From positions 1-64,000 of the forward strand of contig DAIDIG010000011.1 in assembly GCA_027459485.1 (NCBI GenBank): a stretch of DNA of 64,000 nt, written 5' to 3'. The DNA comes from Bdellovibrionales bacterium (GTDB lineage: Bacteria; Bdellovibrionota; Bdellovibrionia; Bdellovibrionales; UBA1609). Position numbers and translations under genes: made by a program. Positions within the stretch are counted from its first letter, which is position 1, and the number at the start of each line of letters is the position of its first letter. This document shows, in pieces, positions 16,392 through 25,196 of this stretch. The notes beneath the pieces were generated by a model, which ran no database searches, had not been told where the DNA came from, and worked only from the letters and a program-made list of their open reading frames with translations.

Positions 16392-17176
16392 TTTACCTAC
16401 TTGGCATTCTAGTAGCCGTATTTTCGCTAGTTGCGGCCGTGCTCCATCTTCATCAACAAGCCGCACATTTTTGGGATTTTGTTGCGTTTGCCTGCGTAAG
16501 TGGCGGGACTATAGCCGTGGCCCTCATGATCTTTCCATGGCAGTACAGACGGTCTATTTTTTCGGCAATCGGAACTCTTTTTTCTCCACGCGGGATTCAA
16601 GAGGCCGACACGATCCAAGTCTGCATGGAATTCTTTAAATCGATAAGCTCAGGCGCTCGGTCTTGGGACGAGCCAGCGCGTACGCTTAGTGATGAAATTT
16701 TACGTGATGGCGCTGAATTGCTTGCTTTAGGTTTTAACACCGAAAAGATTCATGAAATACTCGAAGAGCGAATCTACCAAAGCTTTGAGCGATCGCAAAA
16801 AATTGCAAATGCGTTTCGCTCGCTCTCGAAATACCCTCCGGCCTTCGGTCTCGCGGGCACGGTTCTGGGCCTCGTGACGTTAATGCGAAAAGTCTCAGCC
16901 GGTGCGGATGCGAAGCAAACCGGCTTTATGATGGCGATCGCGCTGATGGCAACTTTTTACGGATTATTGACAGCTAACCTGCTTGTCGCACCTCTCGGCG
17001 AAAATTTGGCGAAAACAGCGGTCGCTCAAAGAAAATCTGCGGAAATTGCATTACAGACAATAATTTTGCTGGCCAACAAGGCCAGTCTTCTTGAAGCACA
17101 AGAGGTGTTGAACTCTTACGTCGCGAAAAACGAGCGCATAAACGCTATTTCAACCGCCGCGCAGGAGGCCGCCTAA
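16388..17176 (+). CDS. MotA-like stator subunit
   Basis: This 262-residue protein has four membrane helices: about 2-20, 29-49, 150-168 and 183-203. It has a large cytoplasmic loop between the second and third (about 50-148) and a short C-terminal tail, the MotA plan. The third helix carries PPAFGLAGTVLGLVTLM, matching the MotA proline region (P151), and the fourth is MAIALMATFYGLLTANLLVAPLGENL. The loop has the usual LRDGAELL and EILEERI segments that contact FliG in flagellar stators. With MotB it would form a 5:2 ion channel that turns around its partner. The gene overlaps its neighbours by 4 and 1 bases. It differs from TolQ/ExbB by length and by the loop. Confidence 0.88.
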   Translation: MIYLLGILVAVFSLVAAVLHLHQQAAHFWDFVAFACVSGGTIAVALMIFPWQYRRSIFSAIGTLFSPRGIQEADTIQVCMEFFKSISSGARSWDEPARTLSDEILRDGAELLALGFNTEKIHEILEERIYQSFERSQKIANAFRSLSKYPPAFGLAGTVLGLVTLMRKVSAGADAKQTGFMMAIALMATFYGLLTANLLVAPLGENLAKTAVAQRKSAEIALQTIILLANKASLLEAQEVLNSYVAKNERINAISTAAQEAA

Positions 17177-17883
17177 TGCCGGTACTTCGACGCCGCCGCC
17201 TAACGGATCACTTTGAAATCGATACCGAAGGAAGTTGGGCCATCAGCTATGGCGACATGATCACTTTACTATTGACGTTTTTCGTATTGTTTTACTCCAC
17301 CCACCATAAACTGGATCGCCTAAATGCGATGGAGACCGCGCTTCTTGTGAAACTGAAAGAAAGCGCAACGAATAACCCGACGACAATACAACATCCGGGT
17401 CAGGACCCAATGATGGTCAATGATGTCATGCAGAGACTCGACGCGCGCGCTTATAAAGTCGGGAGCAAATTGATCGTCGAATTTCCGAATGTCTCATTTT
17501 TTGATTTGGGCCAAGTGGGCCTTACCAAAAGCGGCATAAACCAGCTCGCTCAATTTGTAAAAGTTTACATGCCTTATGCGGGCAATTACATGCTCGGTAT
17601 ACGCGCCTATACGGACAATAAAAAAGTTCGCAAATCGGCTCGTCGCCGATTTCATGACAATCTCGAGCTTTCCGCTCTTCGCGCTGTTGCGACCATGAGA
17701 AAACTTCAAGTTCTCGGAATACCCCTAAATCGGATGCGACTTGGGGGTTATGGCGAACTGCGAATGACTGCAGCCGCACTCGATCGCGCCATCGCATCGA
17801 CGCCCGACTACAACGTGCACGGATTAGCACTTGCTAGAAAAATAGTATTGGTCGTTGAACCCGAACCACGAGAGCAGTTATGA
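17176..17883 (+). CDS. MotB-like stator subunit with OmpA-type peptidoglycan-binding domain
   Basis: The protein has 235 residues. A single membrane helix (WAISYGDMITLLLTFFVLFY, about 21-40) carries the ion-binding aspartate D27, as in MotB. A linker of about 60 residues, which includes the plug region, leads to an OmpA-like domain (about 100-228). Its peptidoglycan-binding residues are present: D147 in YTDN and R169 in ELSALRA, followed by GIPLNRMRLGGYGE. The domain is a little irregular, with extra basic residues (VRKSARRRFHDN) between the two. It should anchor the stator to the wall while protons (or sodium) pass at D27. Its start overlaps the MotA-like stop by 1 base and its stop overlaps the next start by 4. 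Confidence 0.9.
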   Translation: MPVLRRRRLTDHFEIDTEGSWAISYGDMITLLLTFFVLFYSTHHKLDRLNAMETALLVKLKESATNNPTTIQHPGQDPMMVNDVMQRLDARAYKVGSKLIVEFPNVSFFDLGQVGLTKSGINQLAQFVKVYMPYAGNYMLGIRAYTDNKKVRKSARRRFHDNLELSALRAVATMRKLQVLGIPLNRMRLGGYGELRMTAAALDRAIASTPDYNVHGLALARKIVLVVEPEPREQL

Positions 17884-19607
17884 AAAATGATGAATGTTTT
17901 TCTATTTCCAAGACACTGATTGTTGCCGCTATCCTCTCATTCGGCATTATTCTGCATGCACAAGAAATAATGAAATTACCTCGCGTGGCGGAGCTTGAAG
18001 ACAGTTTGAAAGGTAACGCATCCGAATACATTAAGGCGCGATTTCCGAACACTCCTTTTATGGTGACCGTGAGCGTGGACCCTCTGCGCCGGGATGCCCC
18101 TGAACTGAATTCAAACAATACCGGAGATTTGCCCTTTTTTGATGCTGACACCGGCGAAGAAATCCGCGACGAGTGGGATGATCCTCAGGTCCCGTTAAGT
18201 GCACTTTTGAATCGGGTAAAGAGAATTCAAGTGGATATATCCGTACCCTCGACGTTGCGTGAAGGCGACATAGATGAACTTAAAAATTCAATTTTTCAAG
18301 ATCTCCATTTAACGCCTGCGCGCGACGAAGTGAACATAACACGGCGAGATTGGGTGACGAATCAAGTTCCCTGGGTCACCATCTACTCTGCCTGCGCCGC
18401 CCTCTTTGTTTTACTTTTCGGGCTTTTGATCATCAACCGCTCATCGGCAAAGCAAATAGCCAGAGCGTTAACAAACATGAAACTTGGCGGCACCAACGCA
18501 TCGAGCCCAGCATCGCTGCCCCCGCCGTCATTAGGCGAGAGCGATTCGAAGCGCCTTGGTCTCGCGGCCAACCAAGAACTTAAATTCAACGATCCAATAA
18601 AAATGAAGGAGCTTGCGTCGAGACATATCGAATTTCTGCTAAATGCAAAGGCCTTCCCCAACCATCAAGACATTTTCGTTTTAGACAACTTAGGTAAGCA
18701 GCACCCGAAGAAATTGGGCGCAATTCTGGCCGAATTCCCGGCTGAAATGCAACGAAAGCTATTCTCTTATAGCTCGGATTTTTGTTGGGTCGAGGCCCTC
18801 AACGAGCCCGGATTTTTAGATTACGAATGCCTTGAGGTCTTTCAGGCTCTCATCCAAAACCCGCGAAATGAAATTGTCACCGATTGGTGCCGGGCAATAT
18901 TGTCCGTTTGGCGGCTTGGCGATGCACGCACACAATTTCTCAAAAGCCTTTCGAAAGAAGAAGCTTTTGCCTTGCTCTCCGAGATGCCAAAGGCCATAGC
19001 CGTATCCGAGGCGAGACGAGCTTTTCCGGGCGCGTGGGCCGTTATCCTCGAAACGAATTTTAAGGCGGAAAAGATCTCCCTCCCACGAGTACGTGAAATA
19101 ATTGAGTCGGCCGTACGAGTTCTACCTCTTCATGATATTGAGATGGTGCGAAATTACCGAGAAGAGCGCGACTTGTTGGATTATTTGAGAACGGTTGACC
19201 CCGCCGAAGAACGAGATATATACGGAGCCGCCCCGGTCACATCGCTGATACATAAACTTCGGCCGCCATTTTATCCCTTGTTTGATCAAAATGCCGAAAG
19301 TCTAAAATGGTTTGTGATGAATATAGACATTGAACGCTGGGCTTACGCGCTTTTCAACGTGCCGAAATCTGAGCGGTCTAAAATTGATGTTCACTTAAGT
19401 GAAAAGCAGAAGTTTTTGTTGGTCGAACGCTTCAAAAATTTTGATGCCAACCCCCCGAGCAAGCAATCGGTTGGCGCCGCCCGCGAACAAATTGGCAGCG
19501 CCCTTCATCGTTGGCTGACAGATAAAAATGTCGCGGATAATTTTAACTCGGACGAAGGCGCTCTAGACGCGCCCGCAAGCGAGAAACCAGAGGCGGATGT
19601 TGCGTAG
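17880..19607 (+). CDS. FliF-like/FliG-like fused rotor protein candidate
   Basis: This 575-residue protein has an N-terminal hydrophobic helix or signal (about 11-27), a periplasmic part (28-165), a second membrane helix (166-185) and a long cytoplasmic part (186-575). Residues about 110-185 match the end of FliF: VKRIQVDISVPSTLREGDI, an ELKNSIFQDLHLT helix, then the membrane helix. Residues 274-295 (QHPKKLGAILAEFPAEM) match the EHPQ motif of the FliG middle domain. Residues about 455-545 match FliG-C: FYPLFDQNAESLKWFVMNID, AYALFNVP, then HLSEKQKFLLVERFKNF as the torque helix. By hand alignment to E. coli FliG, R281, D288 and R297 correspond to K509, E516 and K528, keeping charge. The FliG N domain, which normally binds FliF, seems absent. 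Probably a one-piece rotor for the MotA/B-like pair. Homology is inferred without a search. Confidence 0.7.
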   Translation: MKNDECFSISKTLIVAAILSFGIILHAQEIMKLPRVAELEDSLKGNASEYIKARFPNTPFMVTVSVDPLRRDAPELNSNNTGDLPFFDADTGEEIRDEWDDPQVPLSALLNRVKRIQVDISVPSTLREGDIDELKNSIFQDLHLTPARDEVNITRRDWVTNQVPWVTIYSACAALFVLLFGLLIINRSSAKQIARALTNMKLGGTNASSPASLPPPSLGESDSKRLGLAANQELKFNDPIKMKELASRHIEFLLNAKAFPNHQDIFVLDNLGKQHPKKLGAILAEFPAEMQRKLFSYSSDFCWVEALNEPGFLDYECLEVFQALIQNPRNEIVTDWCRAILSVWRLGDARTQFLKSLSKEEAFALLSEMPKAIAVSEARRAFPGAWAVILETNFKAEKISLPRVREIIESAVRVLPLHDIEMVRNYREERDLLDYLRTVDPAEERDIYGAAPVTSLIHKLRPPFYPLFDQNAESLKWFVMNIDIERWAYALFNVPKSERSKIDVHLSEKQKFLLVERFKNFDANPPSKQSVGAAREQIGSALHRWLTDKNVADNFNSDEGALDAPASEKPEADVA

Positions 19608-20175
19608 CGATTATTCCAGACCAATCGCAAACCTAATCGCGCTTGGTCTGCTTAGTTTGTCATTATCGGTCAAAGCGGGAACGCTCGAGGCATCCCTCGG
19701 TGCCTATCAGTTCAATGCGACAAACTCTAATAATGGAGCAAAGAACTCTCTTGCGGGGTTTGGCGCCTATCATGTCGCCTATCACAACCCGATTTGGTCG
19801 CACTTCGAAGCGGATGCAGGATATTCGATTATCGCCACAAACGGTTTCGGCGGCGACCTGGCATTCGGATTCGACATCGGCATCAACTATTTTCCATTTA
19901 CAGAAAATACCGATATCAAATTTAAAACGCCAATTGCTTCGGGTGTTTTTGGTAGCGTTTGGCGGCCCTTCATTGGGCTTGGATTTCACCAACGCAATTT
20001 TCAAAGCACAAGTTCGCAGTATGCCGGGGCCGGGCTAAAAATCGGCGCCGAATATGAATGGAAACAGTCGATGAGCCTGATCGGGTATGCCCGATATATA
20101 AGTTTGGGCGGACCGAACCAATCTCAGGCGAATCAAACGGAACTGCTATTTGGCGCGCTCTATCATCTTTGGTGA
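19597..20175 (+). CDS. Small outer-membrane beta-barrel protein
   Basis: This 192-residue protein has a signal peptide (ANLIALGLLSLSLSVKA, cleaved before GTLEASLG). The rest is made of amphipathic strands about 10 residues long with polar turns: LEASLGAYQF, GFGAYHVAYH, HFEADAGYSII, DLAFGFDIGINYFPF, SVWRPFIGLGFHQR and YAGAGLKIGAEYEW, with a final LLFGALYHLW ending in an aromatic residue. This is the pattern of an 8-strand OmpA/OmpW-like barrel with C-terminal aromatic assembly signal. The ATG overlaps the rotor-like gene by 11 bases, so it belongs to the same operon and could carry the complex across the outer membrane. Confidence 0.8.
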   Translation: MLRSDYSRPIANLIALGLLSLSLSVKAGTLEASLGAYQFNATNSNNGAKNSLAGFGAYHVAYHNPIWSHFEADAGYSIIATNGFGGDLAFGFDIGINYFPFTENTDIKFKTPIASGVFGSVWRPFIGLGFHQRNFQSTSSQYAGAGLKIGAEYEWKQSMSLIGYARYISLGGPNQSQANQTELLFGALYHLW

Positions 20176-20178
20176 TAA

Positions 20179-23100
20179 ATGAAGAGATTACGGTATCTAA
20201 TTTTCATATTTATCGGACTTACAGGCTGCTCGAAAGGCAGCAGCCAGTTCGCCAATATACTGAATAACCCGAATGGGACGGGCACCGGCACGTCTAGTAT
20301 TTCGATCACGAGCTATATCCCCGCCTCCGCTTCTGTCACAGTCAAAGAAACTGATACAGAAAATTTTCTTGTATCGGCTACCGGCCAAGGAACTCTTCAG
20401 TACTCTTGGACTGTTGACGGTGCGGCCGTTGGGTCGAACTCCCCTTCGTATAGTTTGATTGCTCCTAATTTTACTGTTGCTAATCACACCGTGAAGGTCG
20501 TGATCAATGATAACATCGGCACCACTTCACAAACATGGAGCGTGAAAGTCAATGGCCCGCCGGTTATAGGGACATCAACACCATCGGTTTCAACGGTCAG
20601 CCTACAGCAAAACACAGCGCTTTCTTATTCGGTCTCGGCGACCGACCCGAACAATGACACTTTAACTTATGTCTGGAAGCTTGACGGGCAATCGAACATT
20701 CTAACCTCGACCACGAATACAGTGACGTGGACACCGACTGCCACACAAATTGGAGCGCATACCATTAGCGTCGATATATACGACGGGCCGATATCAGACC
20801 CCGGCACGTACGATATCAACCAGTCTTGGACGACGAATGTAAATAACTTTTCGAATGCCTGTAATAATATGCAGGACTACAGCGAGACAAATACGTCCTG
20901 CGTTTTGGTTGGCATCCCGGGCATCGGCGATGGCTTAAATCCGGCACTTTCACCTTCAAGTATTTATATAACACCGACCGCATTTGCCCAGACGTCGAAC
21001 GGCGACTTGTTTATAGCAGACGCTGGCAATCACGTTATTTGGTACTACAATCTCTATTCGTCGCCGAGCACGACTGTATTGGGCGTAACCGTGCCGATTA
21101 ACACGATGAAAGTTGTGGCCGGGGTCGGCATGGCCTCATCGGGCAACAGCGCAAGCACGAAGGCGCTTCGAAATTTTTTAAATTCACCCAACGGTATTTA
21201 TTATGACGGTTCGAATCTCTATATTGCTGACACGAATAACAACCGAATATTAAAAGTAGATAACACCGGAACCGTTACGTCCGTGTTGACCTCGGGCTGC
21301 AATTCTCCCCGGCAGATGACAATTGTCGGCAGCTATCTATATGTCGCGTGTTATTCATCCAATATAATCAAAGCGATTAACACTTCGACTTTGGCAGCTA
21401 CCACTTTTGCCGGTACCGGTTCTGCCGGCAACCCAGCGAATACGAATCAAAGTTCTTTTACGGATCCAACGGACGGTGTACTCAATGGCCCGTATGGCAT
21501 AGCAGCCGATTCCGCCGGTGATATATTTGTTGGTGAATACGGCGGTTGTCGCATTCGCATGTACAATCAAAGCGGCGCAACCGTCACGTTGTACGGCAGT
21601 TACTCGATTAGCAATAACATGCAGCGAATAATTGTCGGCACTTCGGGCTCGCCAAGTTGCACGCACGTGACCGGTAACGCCGTGTCCGGAGCTAGAACAT
21701 ATCACGTGAGAAGCCTTTCTTTCGTATCACCGACATTGTTAACTTGGACGGACGACATGAGTACTGTGTCAGCCGTAAACTTTTCGACGACGTCGGACTC
21801 GCTGTTCGGTGTAGCGATACCTTCTTACTATGCGCAATCTATGCTCGGCACTTATAGCGGATACATTGGTGAAGGATTACTCCCCAACCAAACCCGGTTC
21901 AATGTCCCTAATGCTGACATTATCGACCCCAACACCGGCAACCTCTACATTGCCGACACGAACAATCTGCGGCTTCGACGGTTTCTTGCCTCAAATAATA
22001 AGACCGAACTCGTTGCCGGCAACGGATCTGTTCGTGGGCAATCGAACGCCGGGCAGGGTCAAGTCAATGCCAACCAAGAAAAGATGTACGGAATTTTCGG
22101 ATTAGCAGTCGATCATTCTTCAGGCGAAATTTTTGTTTCGGATTCATACAATAATCGAATTCGCGACGTGAACGTGTACGGGCAAGTCACTCAAGCCGCG
22201 GGCACCGGCGCTGTCGGGCTTGGACAAGAACAAGACGCGTACCCGTCGAACGTGACAATGAACCAACCTCGGGGGCTTGTGCTGATCGATTCGACGGCCA
22301 GCTTCGGCGGCGATCTGGTTTGGGTTGATTCTCAAAACGACCAGATCCGACTGTATAATCGTGGCTCAACGGACCAAACTTTTTTTGGAGTCACCGTGCC
22401 TGCGGGGATGGTTGCAACAATTGCCGGCAATGGTTCGCCTGGCGACGCGACAAGCGGTTCGGCACTTACGGCCGCGTTTAATAATCCGACAGGTGTCACC
22501 TTCGACGGCACCAACCTCTATGTCGCTGACACCAACAACAGCTGCGTTAAAATGATTGATCCTTCTGGCAATCTCTCGGTTGTAGCAGGCACGTGCGGAT
22601 CAGCTGGCAATCTAGATGGTTATGCCGGCACAGGTCGCCTGAACGGACCGCAGGGCATCGATTACTATTCGAACGGAACTCATCAAGGGATACTTATCGC
22701 CGACAGTAACAATGGGCGAATTCGGTTTTATCGAATCGCCGGCACTTCGACTCTCTTATTTGGTACAGTGATTTCGGTCGGGCAAACCGTCACTATCGGT
22801 TGCGGAGGCACATTTCACGACGAGGGCATCAATGCAACTCTGACCCCTTGCAATGGAGTCTACGATGTTGCAACCGTCGGTACGCAGGCTTGCTTCACCA
22901 ATATGTATTACCACAATGCCCGGTGCATCACTCAAACGGGCCAGGTGAACACGGTTCTCGGGGGGCCTGAAGGCATAAGCAATACAACACCGCTTTACGG
23001 GCCCGGAGGATCGTTTGCAAATAGCGACTATGATCCGCTCAACCCAAATTACACGAGTCAAAACGGGGTCACGGCATTTTTACTACCGTCACCGATTGCC

Positions 23101-23226
23101 GAACCTTCGCTGACTTCCAGCTATGGTCAGGTTGTGTTCCCGCGCTCCATTCGCGCAATCGACAGCGCCACGATACTCGTCGGCGAATTCTACCTTGGCC
23201 TCATCCGCGAAGTAAAACTGCCGTAA
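20179..23226 (+). CDS. Very large NHL beta-propeller lipoprotein
   Basis: This 1015-residue protein is a lipoprotein (YLIFIFIGLTGC, Cys17). Residues about 40-220 form two Ig/cadherin-like domains (YSWTVDGAAVGSNSPSYSL, LSYSVSATDPNNDTLTYVW). From about 250 onward there are at least nine NHL-type blades, each with a core like PNGIYYDG followed by LYIADTNNNRILKV; examples are LFIADAGNHVIW, IFVSDSYNNRIRDV, LYVADTNNSCVKM and ILIADSNNGRIRF. They should build one or two propellers that bind proteins or glycans at the surface. It starts 3 bases after the barrel gene, which places it as the outermost part of the motor-like operon. No enzymatic residues are visible. Confidence 0.87.
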   Translation: MKRLRYLIFIFIGLTGCSKGSSQFANILNNPNGTGTGTSSISITSYIPASASVTVKETDTENFLVSATGQGTLQYSWTVDGAAVGSNSPSYSLIAPNFTVANHTVKVVINDNIGTTSQTWSVKVNGPPVIGTSTPSVSTVSLQQNTALSYSVSATDPNNDTLTYVWKLDGQSNILTSTTNTVTWTPTATQIGAHTISVDIYDGPISDPGTYDINQSWTTNVNNFSNACNNMQDYSETNTSCVLVGIPGIGDGLNPALSPSSIYITPTAFAQTSNGDLFIADAGNHVIWYYNLYSSPSTTVLGVTVPINTMKVVAGVGMASSGNSASTKALRNFLNSPNGIYYDGSNLYIADTNNNRILKVDNTGTVTSVLTSGCNSPRQMTIVGSYLYVACYSSNIIKAINTSTLAATTFAGTGSAGNPANTNQSSFTDPTDGVLNGPYGIAADSAGDIFVGEYGGCRIRMYNQSGATVTLYGSYSISNNMQRIIVGTSGSPSCTHVTGNAVSGARTYHVRSLSFVSPTLLTWTDDMSTVSAVNFSTTSDSLFGVAIPSYYAQSMLGTYSGYIGEGLLPNQTRFNVPNADIIDPNTGNLYIADTNNLRLRRFLASNNKTELVAGNGSVRGQSNAGQGQVNANQEKMYGIFGLAVDHSSGEIFVSDSYNNRIRDVNVYGQVTQAAGTGAVGLGQEQDAYPSNVTMNQPRGLVLIDSTASFGGDLVWVDSQNDQIRLYNRGSTDQTFFGVTVPAGMVATIAGNGSPGDATSGSALTAAFNNPTGVTFDGTNLYVADTNNSCVKMIDPSGNLSVVAGTCGSAGNLDGYAGTGRLNGPQGIDYYSNGTHQGILIADSNNGRIRFYRIAGTSTLLFGTVISVGQTVTIGCGGTFHDEGINATLTPCNGVYDVATVGTQACFTNMYYHNARCITQTGQVNTVLGGPEGISNTTPLYGPGGSFANSDYDPLNPNYTSQNGVTAFLLPSPIAEPSLTSSYGQVVFPRSIRAIDSATILVGEFYLGLIREVKLP

Positions 23227-23260
23227 CGAATTTCACCTCTGGTTCGTGTAGTGATTGGAT

Positions 23261-23337
23261 TGGTAGGGGCTCCAGGACTTGAACCTGGGATCCTCCGGTT
23301 ATGAGCCGGATGCTTTAACCAACTAAGCTAAGCCCCC
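23261..23337 (-). tRNA. tRNA with CAU anticodon (Met or Ile2)
   Basis: A full cloverleaf on the minus strand: acceptor GGGGGCT pairing with AGCCCCT, D stem GCTT/AAGC, anticodon stem TCCGG/CCGGA with loop CTCATAA, T stem CCAGG/CCTGG with TTCAAGT, discriminator A and encoded CCA. The first pair is G1-U72, which is unusual. CAU could be elongator Met or lysidine-modified Ile2. It begins 7 bases after the rpoD stop on the same strand, so co-transcription is likely. Confidence 0.93.
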
Positions 23338-23344
23338 AAGGTGT

Positions 23345-25192
23345 TTAAGAGCCGCCGCCACCTTCACCATTGTAATCTATAAATGCCTTGAGCTTGTTTG
23401 AGCGGCTGGGGTGACGAAGTTTTCTGAGCGCTTTGGCCTCGATCTGACGAATCCGCTCGCGCGTGACGTTAAAATCCTGACCGACTTCTTCGAGCGTGTG
23501 ATCGCTTTCTTCGCCGATCCCGAAACGCATGCGGAGAACTTTTTCTTCTCGAGGAGTGAGCGTCGCCAGAACCCGCCGCGTTTGCTCGGCCAAGTTCAAA
23601 TTCACGATCGCATCCGACGGATTGATCACATTCTTATCTTCGATGAAATCGCCAAGGTGCGAGTCTTCTTCGCCAACAGGCGTTTCAAGTGAAATCGGCT
23701 CTTTCGCGATCTTCAAAACCTTACGCACTTTTTCAAGCGGCATGTCCATTTTTTCTGTGATCTCTTCAGGAGTCGGCTCACGCCCCAACTCTTGCACCAA
23801 AAGACGCGACGTCCGGACAAGCTTATTGATCGTCTCGATCATGTGAACAGGCACGCGGATCGTGCGCGCCTGATCGGCAATCGCACGGGTGATCGCTTGG
23901 CGAATCCACCACGTGGCGTAAGTCGAAAATTTGTAACCACGGCGATATTCGAATTTGTCGACGGCTTTCATCAAACCGATATTGCCTTCTTGAATTAAAT
24001 CGAGAAGTTGCAGACCGCGGTTGGCGTATTTTTTCGCGATCGAAACCACTAGCCGCAAATTCGCCTCGACGAGTTCCGCTTTCGCTTTGTCAGCTTCGCG
24101 CTCACCCTTCCAGATTAAAGTGTTCGTGTCGCGAATCCATTCAAAATTCATCTCTGTTTCGGCTTCAAGGCGCTTGAGGCGGCGATCCGCATTCGTGGCA
24201 AGGTAGTAATGATTTCTCAAGGCGTTATAATTGAGTCCGGTCTCTTTAAAAACTTTTTGCGATTCGGCGTCCGAACTTTCGCAGCGCTTGAATTTTGTCT
24301 CGAGATCCGACAACTCCTTCGAAAAGCTTTTTTGCAAACCGTCGCGCAGGCGCTTTCGCAAAACCGACATCCGGCTTACGAGATTTTTGAATTTGATGAC
24401 GATGCGGTTGATCGTTTTGCGGTTGAAGTTGATCGACTCAAAACTCACCATCAATTCTTTATTGAGCCCTTCGAGTTCTTCTTGAGCTTCTTTTGCCTCA
24501 GTCGAGTTGCGAGGCGCGACACGCAAAGTATCAAAAGCTCGTTTCGAACGCTTTTGATACTTCTTCACGTGACCGATCAATTCGTGAATCTTTTCGATGT
24601 ATTCTTTTTCTTCGTATTGCGTTTCTTCGTCTTCAAGGCCGCGAAAGATCGCTTTGACCTTAATTCGGCCCTCATCGAGTCGCTTGCCCAAATCGATGAT
24701 TTCTTGAGTGCCGATCGGTGACATTAAAACCGCGCGCACGATTTCGCGCTCACCGCGTTCGATACGTTGAGCGATTTCGACTTCGCCTTCGCGCGTGAGA
24801 AGCGCGACCGAGCCCATTTTTCGCAAATAAAGGCGAACGGGATCATTTGAGCGGGGATCACCGCTGTCTTCTTCGTCGGCTTCGTCGTCATCACCGCCGT
24901 ATTCGTCGCCTTCAAAAAGGCGGTCTTCTTCGTCCTTGTCTTTCTTATTTTCCGACCCATCGGTAACGATTACACCATTGACCTCGAGGGCCTGCATGAA
25001 GTGATCGAGCACCGGAGCCGACATAATCTCAGGCGCGAGCAGTTCATTTATTTCTTCAATTGACAGTGTCGTTCGCTCTTTGGCCAGTTTGATAAAGCGC
25101 TGAATTTCTTCGACAATTAAAACTTGCTGGTCTCTTTCCGATAGAGACGTTGTCGTGCCTTCTTTTTCGCTTTTTGGGGTCGTGGAACTCAT
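23345..25192 (-). CDS. rpoD: RNA polymerase primary sigma factor RpoD
   Basis: This 615-residue protein has the sigma-70 layout: region 1.1 (about 25-80), an acidic spacer ([22 protein letters not shown]), region 1.2 ([11 protein letters not shown]), a large non-conserved region, regions 2.1-2.4 ([49 protein letters not shown]), region 3, and region 4 ([19 protein letters not shown]). It directs RNA polymerase to housekeeping promoters. It is the last protein gene of the rpsU-yqeY-dnaG-rpoD operon, starting 4 bases after the dnaG stop. A tRNA follows after 7 bases. The C-terminus ends in a Gly-rich tail (YNGEGGGGS). Confidence 0.98.
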   Translation of the reverse strand: MSSTTPKSEKEGTTTSLSERDQQVLIVEEIQRFIKLAKERTTLSIEEINELLAPEIMSAPVLDHFMQALEVNGVIVTDGSENKKDKDEEDRLFEGDEYGGDDDEADEEDSGDPRSNDPVRLYLRKMGSVALLTREGEVEIAQRIERGEREIVRAVLMSPIGTQEIIDLGKRLDEGRIKVKAIFRGLEDEETQYEEKEYIEKIHELIGHVKKYQKRSKRAFDTLRVAPRNSTEAKEAQEELEGLNKELMVSFESINFNRKTINRIVIKFKNLVSRMSVLRKRLRDGLQKSFSKELSDLETKFKRCESSDAESQKVFKETGLNYNALRNHYYLATNADRRLKRLEAETEMNFEWIRDTNTLIWKGEREADKAKAELVEANLRLVVSIAKKYANRGLQLLDLIQEGNIGLMKAVDKFEYRRGYKFSTYATWWIRQAITRAIADQARTIRVPVHMIETINKLVRTSRLLVQELGREPTPEEITEKMDMPLEKVRKVLKIAKEPISLETPVGEEDSHLGDFIEDKNVINPSDAIVNLNLAEQTRRVLATLTPREEKVLRMRFGIGEESDHTLEEVGQDFNVTRERIRQIEAKALRKLRHPSRSNKLKAFIDYNGEGGGGS

Positions 25193-25196
25193 CGAT

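Noticed and set aside
15771-18000. Ordinary flagellar motAB operon
   Set aside because: Flagellar pairs normally stand alone or with flagellar genes. Here they are embedded with a lipoprotein, a fused rotor candidate and surface proteins. Not fully excluded.
15771-19607. Zorya-type anti-phage defence (ZorA/ZorB with effectors)
   Set aside because: The stator pair would fit, but no helicase or nuclease effector (ZorC/D/E) follows; instead a FliF/FliG-like protein, barrel and NHL lipoprotein do.
17880-19607. Type III secretion inner ring protein (SctJ)
   Set aside because: The membrane part could fit, but the cytoplasmic half matches FliG patterns, and no other secretion gene is present.
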